Source of the DNA: Alphaproteobacteria bacterium | GTDB lineage: Bacteria; Pseudomonadota; Alphaproteobacteria; Rhizobiales; Aestuariivirgaceae | DNA length: 5,637 bases | Reading direction: 5' to 3' | Assembly: GCA_026400595.1 (NCBI GenBank) | Contig: JAPLOT010000026.1 | Span: 1 to 5,637, forward strand | Shown: one piece after another, positions 4,529 to 5,637 of the stretch | Layout: the number at the start of each line of letters is the position of its first letter | How positions within the stretch are numbered: the stretch's first letter is position 1 | The notes under the pieces: generated by a model | Told to the model about the DNA's origin: nothing | Seen by the model: only the letters and a program-made list of their open reading frames with translations | Databases searched by the model: none | Position numbers and translations under genes: made by a program

Positions 4529-5608
4529 TCACCGCGGCGGCATCAGGAACATCGTGAGTGCGAAGATGGAATAGACCATCAGCATCAGGACGCCCAGATA
4601 CCATGCCGATCGGCCGCCGCCGGTGACCAATGCCGCGGTGAATGTGGCGATGAAGATCATGATGACCGCGCCGGGCCAGAACTGCAGCGACATGGGTTCG
4701 GGCCCCACGACATAGCTGAGCAGCACCAGCACGGGCGCCACAAACAATGCGATCTGGGTGGCGCTGCCGAAAGATATGCTGATGCTGAGGTCAAGCCGGT
4801 CCTGCCGCGCGGCCGCGAAGGCCGTCAGCATTTCCGCGGCGGCACCGACCAGGGCTACCACCACGAAGCCGACGAAGGCCGATGACAGGCCCAGCTTCGT
4901 CGAGGCGGCCTCCAGCGTGCCGACGAAGATCTCGCTGACCAGCGCCACGAAGACCGTGGTGATCCCGAGCACAATGAGCGCCAGCCGCAGCGGCCAGGCG
5001 TCTTCGGCCACCGCGCCATGGGCCACGCCACTGTACTGGGCCTTGTGGGTGTAGAGCGTGAAGTAGAGGCCAAGTGCATAGGTGACGATGAGCATGATGG
5101 CGATGCCGGTGCTGAGGGCCTGCGGCATCGCCTGCCCTTCGCCGGCGGTGATGGCCGAAGGCACCAGCAGTGCGAAGGCCGCCAGGAACAGCATGGCCAC
5201 CTCGAGCCGCGTATTGCTGAGGCTGAAGCGCTGTTCGTGATACTTCAATCCGCCCAGGAAGAAGGCTGCGCCCGTCATGAACAGCATGTTGGTGACGATG
5301 GCGCCGACCAGCGATGCCTTGACGAGGAGATACTCGCCCGCCTTCAGGGCGGCAATGGCAATGATCAGTTCGGTCAGGTTTCCCAGAGTCGCGTTGAGCA
5401 GCCCGCCTACGGCATCGCCGGTACGGGCCGCAACCTGCTCCGTGGCGAGGCTCAGTATCATGGCGAGTGGAACAATGGCCAGAATCGACAACAGGAAGAC
5501 CAGCGTCTGCGACTCGGCCAGCAGGTGCTCGCCCACCAGAACGACCGGCACAAAGACAAGAAGCCAGAGAAGGCGGTTCCCACGCAGGGTCATCATCAGT
5601 TGGCTCAT
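4529..5608 (-). CDS. cax: CAX-type Ca2+/H+ exchanger (CaCA superfamily)
   Basis: This 359-residue integral membrane protein is near the length of E. coli ChaA. It has about eleven hydrophobic segments and two internally related halves. The first alpha-repeat lies at about 64-113: GGLLNATLGNLTELIIA with E80, then KASLVGAIVTNMLF. The second lies at about 247-297: VALVGAAAEMLTAFAAA with E259, then SISFGSATQIALFVAPVLVL. The paired glutamates are the expected ion-binding residues. An acidic hydrophilic stretch (residues 189-205) separates the halves. Family role: cytosolic Ca2+ (or other divalent cation) extrusion driven by H+. The usual GNATE and GNAAEH motifs read GNLTE and GAAAEM here, so selectivity may differ. 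The ATG at 5608 follows a GGAGG Shine-Dalgarno at 5613-5617 at short (4-nt) spacing. It is the first gene seen of a pair with the VIT-like gene; its promoter is outside or at the window edge. Confidence 0.92.
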   Translation of the reverse strand: MSQLMMTLRGNRLLWLLVFVPVVLVGEHLLAESQTLVFLLSILAIVPLAMILSLATEQVAARTGDAVGGLLNATLGNLTELIIAIAALKAGEYLLVKASLVGAIVTNMLFMTGAAFFLGGLKYHEQRFSLSNTRLEVAMLFLAAFALLVPSAITAGEGQAMPQALSTGIAIMLIVTYALGLYFTLYTHKAQYSGVAHGAVAEDAWPLRLALIVLGITTVFVALVSEIFVGTLEAASTKLGLSSAFVGFVVVALVGAAAEMLTAFAAARQDRLDLSISISFGSATQIALFVAPVLVLLSYVVGPEPMSLQFWPGAVIMIFIATFTAALVTGGGRSAWYLGVLMLMVYSIFALTMFLMPPR

Positions 5609-5637
5609 CCATCCTCCGTGATCGAGTGATCCGTGGC

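Noticed and set aside
4220..5629. Open frames of 221 and 203 codons antisense to the VIT-like and CAX genes
   Set aside because: Their His/Gln/Asp-rich translations are the usual complement of membrane-protein codons. The opposite strand has clear transporter motifs.

Overview
The window is GC-rich, densely coded bacterial chromosome. The gene content (bufferin operons, a secreted Sel1-repeat protein, a CAX exchanger and a VIT-type transporter) and codon usage fit an alphaproteobacterium. That placement is an inference; no rRNA or other phylogenetic marker is present. No tRNA, rRNA, CRISPR array, IS element or phage gene was seen. Eight protein genes cover nearly everything. The only sizeable gap is about 214 nt (3005-3218).

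Left part, 1-2752 and its promoter side to 3218: two bufferin-type (MNIO-dependent RiPP metallophore) gene sets face each other tail to tail. On the + strand are the end of a bufC-like gene (DUF2063), cut by the window edge, and a DoxX-family membrane protein gene whose ATG overlaps the bufC stop. On the - strand is a bufA-bufB-bufC operon. It encodes an exported Cys-rich precursor peptide with CKGQ repeats, a DUF692/MNIO enzyme and a DUF2063 partner, with a 4-nt bufB/bufC overlap. The two stop codons are only 11 nt apart. The expected logic, from the family, is that BufB with BufC oxidatively modifies cysteines of BufA before export, giving a periplasmic copper-sequestering peptide. DoxX proteins often accompany these genes but their role is unsettled.

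Middle, 3005-3845: the intergenic region between bufA (-) and a Sel1-repeat gene (+) carries several dyads, three of them with TTGC/GCAA arms. These are candidate operators. The Sel1-repeat protein has a signal peptide and about four repeats.

Right part, 3863-5608: a - strand two-gene operon encodes a CAX-type Ca2+/H+ exchanger followed 6 nt later by a VIT1/CCC1-like five-TM putative metal transporter. With the bufferins, the window reads as a metal-homeostasis neighbourhood. The bufferin genes are a recently described family rather than a wholly unknown system. The less ordinary parts are the convergent pair of gene sets, the repeat-built BufA, the hairpin between bufA and bufB, and the dyad-rich control region.
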